Assembly: GCF_000372965.1 (NCBI RefSeq)
Contig: NZ_KB890024.1
Coordinates: 1,986,839-2,050,838, forward strand
Direction: 5' to 3'
DNA: 64,000 nt
From: Hoeflea sp. 108
GTDB taxonomy: Bacteria; Pseudomonadota; Alphaproteobacteria; Rhizobiales; Rhizobiaceae
Positions 1 through 10,339 of the stretch are shown piece after piece. A model generated the notes under the pieces. It was not told the DNA's origin. It saw only the letters and a program-made list of their open reading frames with translations, and searched no databases. How positions within the stretch are numbered: the first letter of the stretch is position 1; every line of letters starts with the position of its first letter. The position numbers and the translations under genes are program-made.

Positions 1-2188
<2,188 letters not shown>

Positions 2189-2326
2189 CGTAGATCGCAG
2201 AATCCGTTGGGGGAGGCGTTGGTGGCTCCATAGCCCATGATTGGCCCGGGATATACCGCCAAAGGCCAGAAAGTCATCCTTTATGGGCAGAAAACGGCCC
2301 TTCGGCGGTACGGCATCCGCTCGGCC

Positions 2327-3742
2327 TCAGCCGAAACTGTCGTAGCCGGCATCCCCTTCGTCGAGCAGCCGGCGAAGCTTGGCCAGTCCCATGTCGACCT
2401 CGGCACGCGTGCGCGGCGCCGAAACGCCTATCCTGACCCGGTGGAACACCTGGTCCGAGCGCCCCGCCTTGAACTCGTCCTCGTCATCGACCAGTACGCC
2501 CTGGCCATAGGCCGCATTCTTGAATGTGCCCGAGTTCCACGGTTCCGGCAGCGCCAGCCAGATGAAGGGGATGTTGGGATTGATGTTGAAATCATAACCG
2601 CCCAGCGCCTTGCGCACGGCATCCAGACGCCAATTGATCTCGGCAATCGCGCGCGCACGAATGGCGGCGGCATCGCCCGACAGCACCAATTGGGCGCATA
2701 GTTCGGCCAGCAGGAACGGCATGCCGCCGGTTACCATCTTGTGGGCGACGCGGATGCTGTGGCGGAAGTGCGCCGGGCACGAAACCCAGCCGCCGCGCAC
2801 GCCCGCGGCCACCGACTTGGACAGCCCGCCGACAACGATGACACGCTCCGGCGCGAACTCGGCCAGGAGCGGCGTGCGGTCGTCGGTCAGGGCGCCATAG
2901 AGATCGTCCTCGACCAGAAGCACATTGTATTTCCTGGCGATTGCGGCGATCGCAGCACGCCGCTCGCTCGGCATGGTCACGCATGTGGGGTTCTGTGCCG
3001 TCGGCATCAGGAAGGCCAGTTTGGGGTGCTTCTGGGCGCAAACCGCCTCGAAATCGTCGGGATCGACGCCATCTGCGTCCGAATTGACCAGTGCCATGCG
3101 CCGGCCGATCAGCCCGGCGCTTCGGGCGATCTGGGTGTAGGTCACATGTTCGAACAGGATGTGGTCGCCCGGCTGCGTCAGTGCAGCGATGGTCGCGACG
3201 ACTGCCGCATGCGCGCCGAGTGTCGGCACGATCGTGTCGGGGGCAGGACGAAAGCCATTGCGCGACAGCCATGTACTGCCCGCCTCGAACCAGTGCTCCG
3301 GAAAGGTCCTGGTGTAGCTCGTCATGTCGTCGGGATTGTCCCGACTGATTGCTGCGAGGATTGTCTCGATTGTACCGCCTTGGTCGACATTTGGGGCTGC
3401 GGTGCTGTCGAAATGCAGCTTGCCGGATGGCGCCTCGATCGTGCGCGATCCCTCATGAGCCAGAGTCGGCGGTGCACTGAGGGCCGGCTGGCTACCGCCT
3501 CGCTCCAGCACATAGGTGCCGCGCCCGACTTCGCCGCTGACCAGCCCGCGTTCGCGCAGCAGCGCATAGGCCCGCCCCACGGTGCCGATGGTCACGCCGA
3601 TGTCGTAGGCGAGATTACGCTGCGGCGGCAGCTTGGCGCCTGAGGCAAGCACGCCGCTGTCGATGTCATTCTCGATGCGTTCGGCCAAGCGCAGATAGAG
3701 CGGGCCGGAGCCGGATGAAAGGTCGGGAAGCCAAATTGTCAT
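2327..3742 (-). CDS. MocR/PdxR-type GntR regulator with aminotransferase-like domain
   Basis: A 471-residue fusion: a GntR winged helix (about residues 10-80; LPPQRNLAYDIGVTIGTVGRA is the recognition-helix region) joined to a fold-type I PLP aminotransferase domain. The PLP lysine is probably in VVGGLSKSVAAGVRGGW and the NP motif in TAQNPTC. Such proteins use PLP or an amino-acid adduct as effector rather than acting as free enzymes. The ATG sits inside a perfect palindrome (listed separately), which suggests autoregulation. It is divergent from the DUF1127 gene; the next gene downstream on its strand is purL. Neither neighbour identifies the target pathway; taurine-, PLP- or ectoine-type MocR roles are all possible. 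Confidence 0.9.
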   Translation of the reverse strand: MTIWLPDLSSGSGPLYLRLAERIENDIDSGVLASGAKLPPQRNLAYDIGVTIGTVGRAYALLRERGLVSGEVGRGTYVLERGGSQPALSAPPTLAHEGSRTIEAPSGKLHFDSTAAPNVDQGGTIETILAAISRDNPDDMTSYTRTFPEHWFEAGSTWLSRNGFRPAPDTIVPTLGAHAAVVATIAALTQPGDHILFEHVTYTQIARSAGLIGRRMALVNSDADGVDPDDFEAVCAQKHPKLAFLMPTAQNPTCVTMPSERRAAIAAIARKYNVLLVEDDLYGALTDDRTPLLAEFAPERVIVVGGLSKSVAAGVRGGWVSCPAHFRHSIRVAHKMVTGGMPFLLAELCAQLVLSGDAAAIRARAIAEINWRLDAVRKALGGYDFNINPNIPFIWLALPEPWNSGTFKNAAYGQGVLVDDEDEFKAGRSDQVFHRVRIGVSAPRTRAEVDMGLAKLRRLLDEGDAGYDSFG

Positions 3743-3764
3743 GGTGACAATTCCTATATTGTCA
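3734..3764. promoter_or_regulatory. Candidate MocR operator: palindrome plus third half-site
   Basis: AATTGTCA-TGG-TGACAATT (3734-3752) is a perfect inverted repeat with 8-bp arms containing the MocR start codon. A third half-site, ATTGTCA, follows at 3758-3764, so TGACAAT and ATTGTCA form a second inverted pair. Repeated TTGTCA half-sites at a MocR start fit an autoregulatory operator; that it is bound by this protein is inference. Confidence 0.5.
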
Positions 3765-3825
3765 TCACATCTGAGTCAATTCATAGCATTGTTCGTCATC
3801 AATAGCTACAATTCGGATCAATGAA

Positions 3826-4062
3826 ATGAGTACAATAGATGCAATTGGCGGAGGCGCCATAGGAGCATCTGGTCAGCAGAAGCGCGGCGCGCTTGGCGTT
3901 CTGACTGTGGCTCCGCTTCGTATGATCAGATGGCTGGGGCGCTGCATGGAGCGCCGGCGCACCCGGCTGAGCCTGCTGGAACTCACCGACGAGCAGCTCG
4001 CCGATATCGGAATTTCGCGCTGCGACGCTTATCGCGAAGGTCTGCGCCCCTTCTACGATTGA
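3826..4062 (+). CDS. DUF1127 domain small protein
   Basis: A 78-residue basic protein whose C-terminal half carries the DUF1127 pattern: RMIRWLGRCMERRRTRLSL, then LLELTDEQLADIGISRCDA. The family consists of small arginine-rich proteins, several linked in alphaproteobacteria to RNA turnover or phosphate and carbon metabolism. It is longer than the usual 45-60 residues because of a glycine-rich N-terminal extension of about 30 residues, which may mean the true start is internal. A strong intrinsic terminator follows at 4111-4145, so it is a monocistronic unit divergent from the MocR gene. Confidence 0.82.
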   Translation: MSTIDAIGGGAIGASGQQKRGALGVLTVAPLRMIRWLGRCMERRRTRLSLLELTDEQLADIGISRCDAYREGLRPFYD

Positions 4063-4110
4063 CCACTCCCATGGTCGCGGATCGTCACGACCCACGGACG
4101 GTCCGGTTTA

Positions 4111-4145
4111 GGTGGAGGCGCGCCCCTGTGCCTCCACCCTTTTTT
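4111..4145 (+). terminator. Rho-independent terminator after the DUF1127 gene
   Basis: GGTGGAGGC (4111-4119) pairs with GCCTCCACC (4130-4138), a 9-bp GC-rich stem, followed by CTTTTTT. It ends the plus-strand DUF1127 transcript just before the convergent lipoprotein gene. Confidence 0.85.
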
Positions 4146-4160
4146 CAGTGAGGAGCGGCC

Positions 4161-4568
4161 TCAGGCCGCAGCGCCGCAGGACGCGTCGCCCGTGCGCCAG
4201 CGGTTGATGTCGGACGTGATGCGGCTGCCGAGCGTCTCATCCATGAGCGGGCCGAAGACCTGGACCTGGCTAGAATTGCCTTGTGCCTGTACGACCAGCA
4301 GCGGGCGGGCGCCGTACTGCTTGGCAGGTACCAACAGGAAGCGCGGCGTGCCGCCGAAATTGTTGAGCTCGTTGGCCATCTGGTACTTCTTGAAGGCCGG
4401 ATCCTTGCTGGCGAACCAGCACTTGTGCGCCGCGATCGCGACCTGTTCCATGGAGCGCAGCGAGGCGCTCTTCCCGGACGCTGCCGGCGGCGGCGTCTTC
4501 GGACCGGAATTGCAGGCGGCGAGGCCGATGACCGCGGCCGTTGCCGCCAGAATCCGCAGAGACTTCAT
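4161..4568 (-). CDS. Small predicted lipoprotein
   Basis: A 135-residue protein with a lipoprotein signal peptide: MKSLRILAATAAVIGLAAC has a basic start, a hydrophobic core and an LAAC lipobox, giving a mature N-terminal cysteine at about residue 19. The mature part has a Pro/Ala linker (KTPPPAASGKS), then a compact region with two more cysteines (HKCWFASK and DASCGAAA), possibly a disulfide. I do not recognise a named function. It lies 53 bp beyond the end of purQ on the same strand and may be read through from the purine genes, but nothing links it to purine synthesis. Confidence 0.8.
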   Translation of the reverse strand: MKSLRILAATAAVIGLAACNSGPKTPPPAASGKSASLRSMEQVAIAAHKCWFASKDPAFKKYQMANELNNFGGTPRFLLVPAKQYGARPLLVVQAQGNSSQVQVFGPLMDETLGSRITSDINRWRTGDASCGAAA

Positions 4569-4621
4569 GCGCCGATGCCGCCCTTCGTCAGGTGAGGTTG
4601 AGATTGTCCCGGATACGACGC

Positions 4622-5296
4622 TCAGGCTGCCTTGGGCAGTCCGAGCGCGCTTTCGAACAGCGCCCGGCCGTCATTGCCGCCATGCGCCGCCTCGATCAGG
4701 TTTTCCGGATGCGGCATCAGGCCGAGCACGTTGCCCTTGTCGTTGATGATGCCGGCGATGTCGTTGATCGAGCCGTTCGGATTGGTGCCCTCGGCGTAGC
4801 GGAACACCACTCGCTCGTCGCCCTCGATGCGCTTCAGCGTTTCGGGATCGGCGAAGTAGTTGCCGTCATGGTGCGCGACAGGGCAGCGGATGACCTGGCC
4901 GGCTGCGTAGTTACGGGTGAAGGCGGTGTTGGCGTTGGCGATCTCGAGCTTCACTTCGCGGCAGACGAACTTGAGCGAGTTGTTGCGCATCAGGGCGCCG
5001 GGCAGGAGGCCCGCTTCGACCAGGATCTGGAAGCCGTTGCAGACGCCGACAACCTGCACGCCCTTGGCGGCCTTCTCGGCCACAGCGCGCAACACCGGCA
5101 TGCGGGCGGCAATCGCTCCGCAGCGCAGGTAGTCGCCGAAGGAGAAGCCGCCGGGAATGGCGATCAGGTCGACATCAGGGATTTCCGTGTCGGTCTGCCA
5201 GACCGTGACGGGCGCCTTGCCAGAAATCTTGGTCAGCGCCGCAATCATGTCGCGGTCGCGGTTCAGGCCGGGAAGGAGGACGACTGCTGATTTCAT
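4622..5296 (-). CDS. purQ: Phosphoribosylformylglycinamidine synthase subunit PurQ (glutaminase)
   Basis: Class I glutamine amidotransferase subunit supplying ammonia to PurL for the FGAR-to-FGAM step. Its 224 residues match the family. The nucleophile cysteine is in VVGVCNGFQIL (about residue 87) and the His/Glu pair in GLMPHPENLIEAAHGG near the C-terminus; GGFSFGDYLRCGAIAA is the expected oxyanion-side segment. Its ATG overlaps the stop codon of the 77-residue upstream ORF (ATGA at 5293-5296), indicating translational coupling. Catalytic residues look intact. Confidence 0.97.
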   Translation of the reverse strand: MKSAVVLLPGLNRDRDMIAALTKISGKAPVTVWQTDTEIPDVDLIAIPGGFSFGDYLRCGAIAARMPVLRAVAEKAAKGVQVVGVCNGFQILVEAGLLPGALMRNNSLKFVCREVKLEIANANTAFTRNYAAGQVIRCPVAHHDGNYFADPETLKRIEGDERVVFRYAEGTNPNGSINDIAGIINDKGNVLGLMPHPENLIEAAHGGNDGRALFESALGLPKAA

Positions 5297-5526
5297 TTCG
5301 GTTCGTAAGGCCTCTGGGGTTCGGCAAGTTCACGCAGTTCCGGGCGACGCTCGATGCGCTCGAGCCGTTCGTCGTGGCGATCAAGTATGCGGCTGACGCC
5401 AGCCAGCGCCTCTTCCGCACCTGTCATGCGTCTCTTGATCTCCTGGAGGTCGAACTTCGTCTCCGAGAGATCGCCGTGGACGCGCTTAAAAAGCTCGTAC
5501 ATCGGCTCGTTGGTGACTTCAGGCAC
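5293..5526 (-). CDS. Small coiled-coil-like protein between purS and purQ
   Basis: A 77-residue, highly charged protein beginning MPEVTNEPMYELFKRVHGDL. Its centre (LQEIKRRMTGAEEALAGVSR, then HDERLERIERRPELRELAEP) has the heptad-like charge pattern of a short coiled coil. There is no signal peptide or membrane segment. It sits 19 bp after purS and its stop overlaps the purQ start, so it should be made with the FGAM synthase subunits. I cannot assign a function; an accessory or simply coupled protein is possible. Confidence 0.7.
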   Translation of the reverse strand: MPEVTNEPMYELFKRVHGDLSETKFDLQEIKRRMTGAEEALAGVSRILDRHDERLERIERRPELRELAEPQRPYEPK

Positions 5527-5545
5527 GCAGCCCTCCGGTGCAACC

Positions 5546-5794
5546 TCAGGTAAGCGTCACACTGTAGTTCTCGATCACCGTATTCGCCAGAAGCTTCTCG
5601 CACATGGCGTTGAGGTCGGCTTCCGCCTTGGAGCGGTCGTTGCCGTCGATCTCGACGTCAAAGACCTTTCCCTGGCGCACGGAGCCGACGCCGCCGAAGC
5701 CGAGGCCGTCGAGCGCATGTTCGATCGCCTTGCCTTGCGGGTCGAGCACGCCGTTCTTGAGGGTGACGGTGACGCGGGCCTTGATCACGGGCAT
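5546..5794 (-). CDS. purS: Phosphoribosylformylglycinamidine synthase subunit PurS
   Basis: An 82-residue bridging subunit that holds PurQ and PurL together in the three-part FGAM synthase of alphaproteobacteria and Gram-positive bacteria. Recognisable features are KARVTVTLKNGVLDPQGKA, the GLGFGGVGSVRQGKVFDVEI core and the C-terminal NTVIENYSV. Length and order (purC-purS-purQ) are as expected. It starts about 67 bp after purC on the same strand. Confidence 0.95.
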   Translation of the reverse strand: MPVIKARVTVTLKNGVLDPQGKAIEHALDGLGFGGVGSVRQGKVFDVEIDGNDRSKAEADLNAMCEKLLANTVIENYSVTLT

Positions 5795-5861
5795 TTCACT
5801 CCGAGGTAGAATTGCAAAACAGTCGGGCGCGAAGTTACTCGCGCCCGTTCTTGGATTTTGG

Positions 5862-6629
5862 TCAGTGCTTGACGAGAACCGGTCCGGTCGGACGGGGCGT
5901 CTCGTTCTCGTTCATGATGCCGAGACGGCGCGCCACTTCCTGGTAGGCTTCGACCAGCCCGCCCATGTCGCGGCGGAAGCGGTCCTTGTCCAGCTTGTCC
6001 TGGGTGGCTACGTCCCACAGCCGGCAGCTGTCGGGCGAGATTTCGTCGGCAACCACGATGCGCATCATGTCGCCCTCGAACAGCCGGCCGCATTCGATCT
6101 TGAAGTCGACGAGCTGGATGCCGACGCCCATGAACAGGCCGGAGAGGAAGTCGTTGACGCGAATGGCGAGCGCCATGATGTCGTCGATTTCCTGCGGGCT
6201 CGCCCAGCCGAAAGCGGTGATGTGCTCTTCCGAGACCATTGGATCGTCGAGCGCGTCTGCCTTGTAGTAGAACTCGATGATCGAGCGCGGCAGCACGGTG
6301 CCTTCCTCGATGCCGAGGCGCTTGGCCAGCGAGCCGGCGGCGACGTTGCGTACCACCACCTCGAGCGGGATGATCTCGACTTCCTTGATCAGCTGCTCGC
6401 GCATGTTGAGCCGGCGGATGAAGTGGGTTGGAATGCCCATGCGGTTGAGGTGGTTGAAGATGTGCTCGGAGATGCGGTTGTTCAGCACGCCCTTGCCGTC
6501 GACCACTTCATGCTTCTTCTTGTTGAAGGCGGTGGCGTCGTCCTTGAAAAACTGGATCAGAGTGCCCGGCTCAGGTCCTTCGTAAAGGATCTTGGCCTTG
6601 CCTTCGTAAATGCGTCGGCGTGACTTCAT
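5862..6629 (-). CDS. purC: SAICAR synthase PurC
   Basis: Phosphoribosylaminoimidazole-succinocarboxamide synthase joins CAIR and aspartate using ATP. The chosen start (6629) gives MKSRRRIYEGKAKILYEGPE, the conserved opening with the EGKAKILY nucleotide-binding strand; an 18-residue upstream extension in the open frame lacks conservation. Other hallmarks are FKDDATAFNKKK, VEIIPLEVVVRNVAAGSLAK and LVDFKIECGR. The 255-residue length is typical. It heads the purC-purS-ORF-purQ unit. Confidence 0.96.
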   Translation of the reverse strand: MKSRRRIYEGKAKILYEGPEPGTLIQFFKDDATAFNKKKHEVVDGKGVLNNRISEHIFNHLNRMGIPTHFIRRLNMREQLIKEVEIIPLEVVVRNVAAGSLAKRLGIEEGTVLPRSIIEFYYKADALDDPMVSEEHITAFGWASPQEIDDIMALAIRVNDFLSGLFMGVGIQLVDFKIECGRLFEGDMMRIVVADEISPDSCRLWDVATQDKLDKDRFRRDMGGLVEAYQEVARRLGIMNENETPRPTGPVLVKH

Positions 6630-6913
6630 TTGATTGTTTCTCTGGTTGGAAGGGCAGTCGGCAACAACCGGTCCCTTTCTCACGCCGCAAAGCCGCGGCG
6701 GCTGTGGGTTTCAAGGGCGGTCTCTACCGCAAACGAGCAAATTGCTCAATGATGATTTCCGGCCAATCAACGCCTTTTGGTACCGAAATGCCGCACCGCA
6801 ACACCAAAGCCGGGCGAAAGTGGGATATTGACCGGGCGGCGGGGTTTTGGTTTGAGGGTGGCAACAGTACATACACAGGAAATCGAATCGATTTCCCAGC
6901 TCGGAGGATTGCC

Positions 6914-7234
6914 ATGAGCAGCATGAAGGATCGCGAAGAAGGCTTCGAGCGCAAGTTCGTCTTCGACGAGGAGCTGCGTTTCAAGGCCAATGCGCGCCGC
7001 AACAAGACGCTCGGCCTCTGGGCCGCCGAGAAGCTCGGCAAGTCTGGCGCCGATGCCGAGGCCTACGCCAAGGAAGTCGTCGTTTCCGATATCCAGGAAG
7101 CCGGCGACCATGACGTCTTCCGCAAGATCCGCGCCGACTTCGACGCCGCCGGCGTCGACCAGTCCGACCATCAGATCCGCCGCACCATGGACGAGTTGAT
7201 GGCGCAGGCGATCGAGCAGATCAAGAACAGCTGA
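6914..7234 (+). CDS. ATPase inhibitor subunit zeta (DUF1476)
   Basis: A 106-residue protein matching the alphaproteobacterial zeta subunit, which in Paracoccus inserts into F1-ATPase and blocks ATP hydrolysis. The N-terminal MSSMKDREEGFERKFVFDEE is the inhibitory helix region, followed by the RNKTLGLWAAEKLG segment typical of PF07345. The ATG at 6914 has a CGGAGG Shine-Dalgarno at 6902-6907, which decides it over the much longer open frame upstream. A strong terminator at 7273-7302 closes the unit. It is divergent from purC. Confidence 0.92.
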   Translation: MSSMKDREEGFERKFVFDEELRFKANARRNKTLGLWAAEKLGKSGADAEAYAKEVVVSDIQEAGDHDVFRKIRADFDAAGVDQSDHQIRRTMDELMAQAIEQIKNS

Positions 7235-7272
7235 TTTCGGCTCTGCCGGGATCAAGTTCCACTGGACCAACG

Positions 7273-7302
7273 AACCGCCCGGCTTCCGGGCGGTTTTTGT
7301 TT
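7273..7302 (+). terminator. Rho-independent terminator after the zeta gene
   Basis: AACCGCCCGG (7273-7282), a CTT loop and CCGGGCGGTT (7286-7295) form a perfect 10-bp stem running into TTTTTGTTT. It separates the zeta gene from the aldolase gene on the same strand. Confidence 0.92.
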
Positions 7303-7354
7303 GCGCTGAAGGATGCTTCCGGCTGAAATGGCGCCCGCTTCAAGGAGATCCGAA

Positions 7355-8125
7355 ATGTCGCTCGTCGAGAAACTGAACGCCGGCCAACCAATCCTCACCG
7401 CGTGGTCGGGCGTGCCAGACGCGCTGACGGTGGAGATCATGGCGCGCCAGGGGTTTGATGCCGTCACCCTCGACATGCAGCATGGCGGCCACAACGAGGA
7501 CAGCGTGCTGCGCTCGCTGGCGCCCGTCCTCAATTCCGGCAGGCATGCCCTTGTACGCGTGCCGGTGGGCCGCTTCGACATGGCCAGCCGCGCGCTCGAC
7601 TTCGGTGCCGAGGCGGTCATCGCGCCAATGGTCAATTCCGTCGAGGACGCGGAGCGCTTCGCAGCTGCGATGAAATACCCCCCGCTCGGCGAACGCTCCT
7701 GGGGACCGACCTTCGCCGCCCCGCGCCACGGTAGCAAGGATCCGGTCAAGTGGCTGCATGAGAGCAACGCCCGCACCGTGTCCTTCGCCATGGTCGAGAC
7801 GCATCAGGCCGTTGCCGCGCTCGACGGTATTCTGGCCACCCCTGGCATCGACGGCATCTTCGTCGGCCCCGGCGATTTCTCGATCGCCTGGACCAGGGGC
7901 GAGACGGTCAATGCGACATTGGAAGCAATGATGGAAACGGTTGCCGACATCGCCAGGCGCACACGCGCCGCAGGCAAGCATGCCGGCATCTATGTCACGG
8001 ATCCGGCAATCGCCGGCCGTTTCGTCAAGATGGGCTTCCAGCTGCTGGCCACGGGGTCCGAGCACCAGCTGATCGCAGCGGGCGCGGCAAGCCTCGTGGC
8101 CGATCTCAAGAAGTCTATCGGCTGA
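7355..8125 (+). CDS. HpcH/HpaI-type aldolase/citrate lyase family protein
   Basis: A 256-residue class II pyruvate-type aldolase. SLVEKLNAGQPILTAWSGVP is the N-terminal strand; TLDMQHGGHNEDS carries the usual D-x-Q/E-H-G metal/base segment, VRVPVGR the arginine, MVETHQAV the metal-binding glutamate and GIFVGPGDFSIAW the GP-x-D motif. The family cleaves 2-keto-3-deoxy or 2,4-dihydroxy acids to pyruvate plus an aldehyde; the substrate here is not clear. The ATG at 7355 follows AAGGAG. Its stop abuts the convergent hydrolase stop at 8126. Confidence 0.9.
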   Translation: MSLVEKLNAGQPILTAWSGVPDALTVEIMARQGFDAVTLDMQHGGHNEDSVLRSLAPVLNSGRHALVRVPVGRFDMASRALDFGAEAVIAPMVNSVEDAERFAAAMKYPPLGERSWGPTFAAPRHGSKDPVKWLHESNARTVSFAMVETHQAVAALDGILATPGIDGIFVGPGDFSIAWTRGETVNATLEAMMETVADIARRTRAAGKHAGIYVTDPAIAGRFVKMGFQLLATGSEHQLIAAGAASLVADLKKSIG

Positions 8126-8707
8126 TCAGCCTTCCAGGCGCGACAGAAACTGCGCAAACACCATCGATCCTTCCGGCCACGGCCCGTGGCCGGAATCGGA
8201 GTTGATGTGGCCGGCTTCACCTGCCTCGATGAACAGCGAACCCCATGCGGCGGCGATGTCTTCGGCGACGTCGAGCTTGCAATAGGGATCGTTGCTGCTG
8301 GCCACCACCACAGAAGGAAACGGCAGCGGATCGCGCGGATAGGGGCCGAAGGTCATCAGGTGCTTCGGCCGGATTGCCGGATTGGACACATCCGGCGGCG
8401 CCACGAAGAACGCGCCCGCGACGTATTTCTTGAAGCCGGGAATGGCGTGGATCACCGTCGGGATGCCGAGCGAATGCGCGATCAGCACCACCGGCCGTTC
8501 CGCGGCGTTGACCGCATCGACCACCTTGGCGGTCCAGTCCTCGCGCACCGGCTTCGACCATTCGTCCTGCTCGACGCGTCGCGCAGTCGACAGCTTTTCC
8601 TCCCAGCGGCTTTGCCAGTGGGTTTCATCCGAATTGGTGTATCCGGGAACGATGATGATATCGGCGTCTTTGACCTTCATGTTGCGGATGTAGCGATCCA
8701 CTCGCAT
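8126..8707 (-). CDS. RBBP9/YdeN-family serine hydrolase
   Basis: A 193-residue alpha/beta hydrolase of the compact RBBP9/YdeN type. IIIVPGYTNSDETHWQSRWE is the family's opening with the conserved HWQ; VVLIAHSLGIPTVIHA holds the nucleophile serine in a HSLG elbow. The catalytic Asp is probably in VVASSNDPYC and the His in AGHINSDSGHGPWPEG. It is likely a cytoplasmic esterase of unknown substrate. A GGGGAG sequence lies 5' of the ATG at 8707; an internal Met at residue 10 is the alternative start. Confidence 0.87.
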   Translation of the reverse strand: MRVDRYIRNMKVKDADIIIVPGYTNSDETHWQSRWEEKLSTARRVEQDEWSKPVREDWTAKVVDAVNAAERPVVLIAHSLGIPTVIHAIPGFKKYVAGAFFVAPPDVSNPAIRPKHLMTFGPYPRDPLPFPSVVVASSNDPYCKLDVAEDIAAAWGSLFIEAGEAGHINSDSGHGPWPEGSMVFAQFLSRLEG

Positions 8708-8839
8708 TGGTGCAACTCCCCGTCGATGATGTCCAAATGCTGAACGACGTGTTCGGTCTTTGCTTACTTGTGTGAACGATCGCTTCAGCCGATCTAGGAG
8801 GGGACGAAAACATCAGCCGTGTTGGCCGGAGAGTGGATT

Positions 8840-9742
8840 TTGGAACTGACACGACGCAAACTGGTTGGCAGTGCGGCACTCCTGGCTTTGGGAGCTGGAG
8901 TGCGGACTGGCCACACGGAGCCAAAGATGAGCAACATTCCCTTTGCCGCCACCACCCCTGTCAGCGTTTCGCGCGTCGGCCTGAAGGCCCGCGACGCCGA
9001 TGCACTGGCAAGTTTCTATCGCGACGTCGTCGGCCTGCAGGAATTCAAGCGCGACGGCGAGACCATCACGCTTGGCGCCGGCAGCCGCGCGCTGCTCGAC
9101 ATCGAGTCCGACAAGTCAGCCAAGCCTGACGATCCCCGCAACGCCGGCCTGTTCCACACTGCCTTCCTGCTGCCCAGCCGCGCCGACCTCGGCCGGTGGA
9201 TCAGGCATGCCATCGACAAGCGCATTCCGGTCGATGGCGCGTCGGACCACTTGGTCAGCGAGGCGCTTTACCTCACTGACCCTGAAGGCAATGGCATCGA
9301 GATCTACACCGATCGTCCGCATAATGGCTGGAAGTGGAACGGCTCCCAGGTCGCCATGGCGACCGAGCAACTGGACATCGGTTCGATTATTTCAGAGGTG
9401 CCCGCAGGCGATGCCGGTTGGCAGGGCGCGCCCGAAAACAGCATTGTCGGCCATGTCCATCTGCGCGTCGGCGATCCCGCTGTCGCTGCCGAATGGTGGA
9501 ACACGGAGTTCGGCTTCGACACCGTGGCCAAATATGGCGGCCAGGCCGTGTTCCTGTCCTCGGGCGGCTATCACCACCACATCGGCGCCAATTCCTGGCA
9601 GAGCCCGGGTGCCGGAAAACGTGACACCGCGCTGACCGGCCTTGCCTGGGTCGAGATGCGGTCGGCCTCGGCCGAAAAAAGCGACAGCCGCGAAGATCCG
9701 TGGGGCACTGTCATCCGCACCTTGCCTGGCCAGCCGGGCTGA
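8840..9742 (+). CDS. Two-domain VOC (glyoxalase/catechol dioxygenase-like) protein with Tat-like leader
   Basis: Two tandem VOC domains (mature residues about 10-130 and 160-270) resemble CatE/COG2514-type proteins: VSRVGLKARDADALASFYRD opens the first, with the metal ligand in YLTDPEGNGIEIYTDRP, and GHVHLRVGDPAVAAEWW opens the second with YHHHIGANSW. The start is uncertain. ATG 8927 has a GGAG and gives a cytoplasmic protein, but the frame upstream from TTG 8840 (GGAGAG at 8828) encodes MELTRRKLVGSAALLALGAG, which looks like a twin-arginine signal and is unlikely by chance; I chose it. Substrate unknown. The GNAT gene starts 2 bp after the stop. Confidence 0.82.
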   Translation: MELTRRKLVGSAALLALGAGVRTGHTEPKMSNIPFAATTPVSVSRVGLKARDADALASFYRDVVGLQEFKRDGETITLGAGSRALLDIESDKSAKPDDPRNAGLFHTAFLLPSRADLGRWIRHAIDKRIPVDGASDHLVSEALYLTDPEGNGIEIYTDRPHNGWKWNGSQVAMATEQLDIGSIISEVPAGDAGWQGAPENSIVGHVHLRVGDPAVAAEWWNTEFGFDTVAKYGGQAVFLSSGGYHHHIGANSWQSPGAGKRDTALTGLAWVEMRSASAEKSDSREDPWGTVIRTLPGQPG

Positions 9743-9743
9743 C

Positions 9744-10238
9744 ATGCTGATCCGGCCCGAACAACCTTCCGACCACGATGCGATCCACGAACTCACGCGG
9801 ATCGCATTCGCGCCGATGCCCTACAGCGCCGGCACGGAATCGGACATCATCAGACGGCTGCGCGCCGATGGCGATCTGACCGTCTCGTTGGTGGCGGAGC
9901 ACGACGGCGAGATTGTCGGCCATGTGGCGTTCTCGCCTGTCTCTGTCGATGGCCGGCATGACGGCTGGTTCGGGCTCGGCCCGATCTCGGTGAAGGCCGA
10001 AATGCAACGCCAGGGCATAGGCAAGGCGCTGATCTCGGCCGGATTGGCAGTCCTTGGCAAGCGCGGCGCGCATGGCTGCGCGCTCGTCGGCAACCCCGAG
10101 ATCTACGGTCGCGTCGGCTTCATCAGCGACGGCAGGCTGACATGTGGGGACATCGATTCGAAATATGTCCAGTGGTTGGCGCTGGACGGTTCGACACCGC
10201 GAGGAGTGCTGACCTTCGCTCCCGGCTTCGGCTTGTAG
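9744..10238 (+). CDS. GNAT family N-acetyltransferase
   Basis: A 164-residue protein of the YhbS-like GNAT branch. MLIRPEQPSDHDAIHELTRI is the first strand and helix; GLGPISVKAEMQRQGIGKAL contains the acetyl-CoA pyrophosphate-binding Q-R-Q-G-I-G-K motif A, and VGNPEIYGRVGF is the end of motif B. The acceptor cannot be deduced. Its ATG lies 1 bp after the VOC gene's stop, so the two are co-transcribed and probably translationally coupled. Confidence 0.9.
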   Translation: MLIRPEQPSDHDAIHELTRIAFAPMPYSAGTESDIIRRLRADGDLTVSLVAEHDGEIVGHVAFSPVSVDGRHDGWFGLGPISVKAEMQRQGIGKALISAGLAVLGKRGAHGCALVGNPEIYGRVGFISDGRLTCGDIDSKYVQWLALDGSTPRGVLTFAPGFGL

Positions 10239-10339
10239 GCGATCCATCCTGACATGGTTGGGCGCTGGCTTGTGCTATGGGTGGCCAATCCCGATCTGCC
10301 CAACCGGCGGCTCCGTTGGGAATGTGAGGAAGGCCGCCC

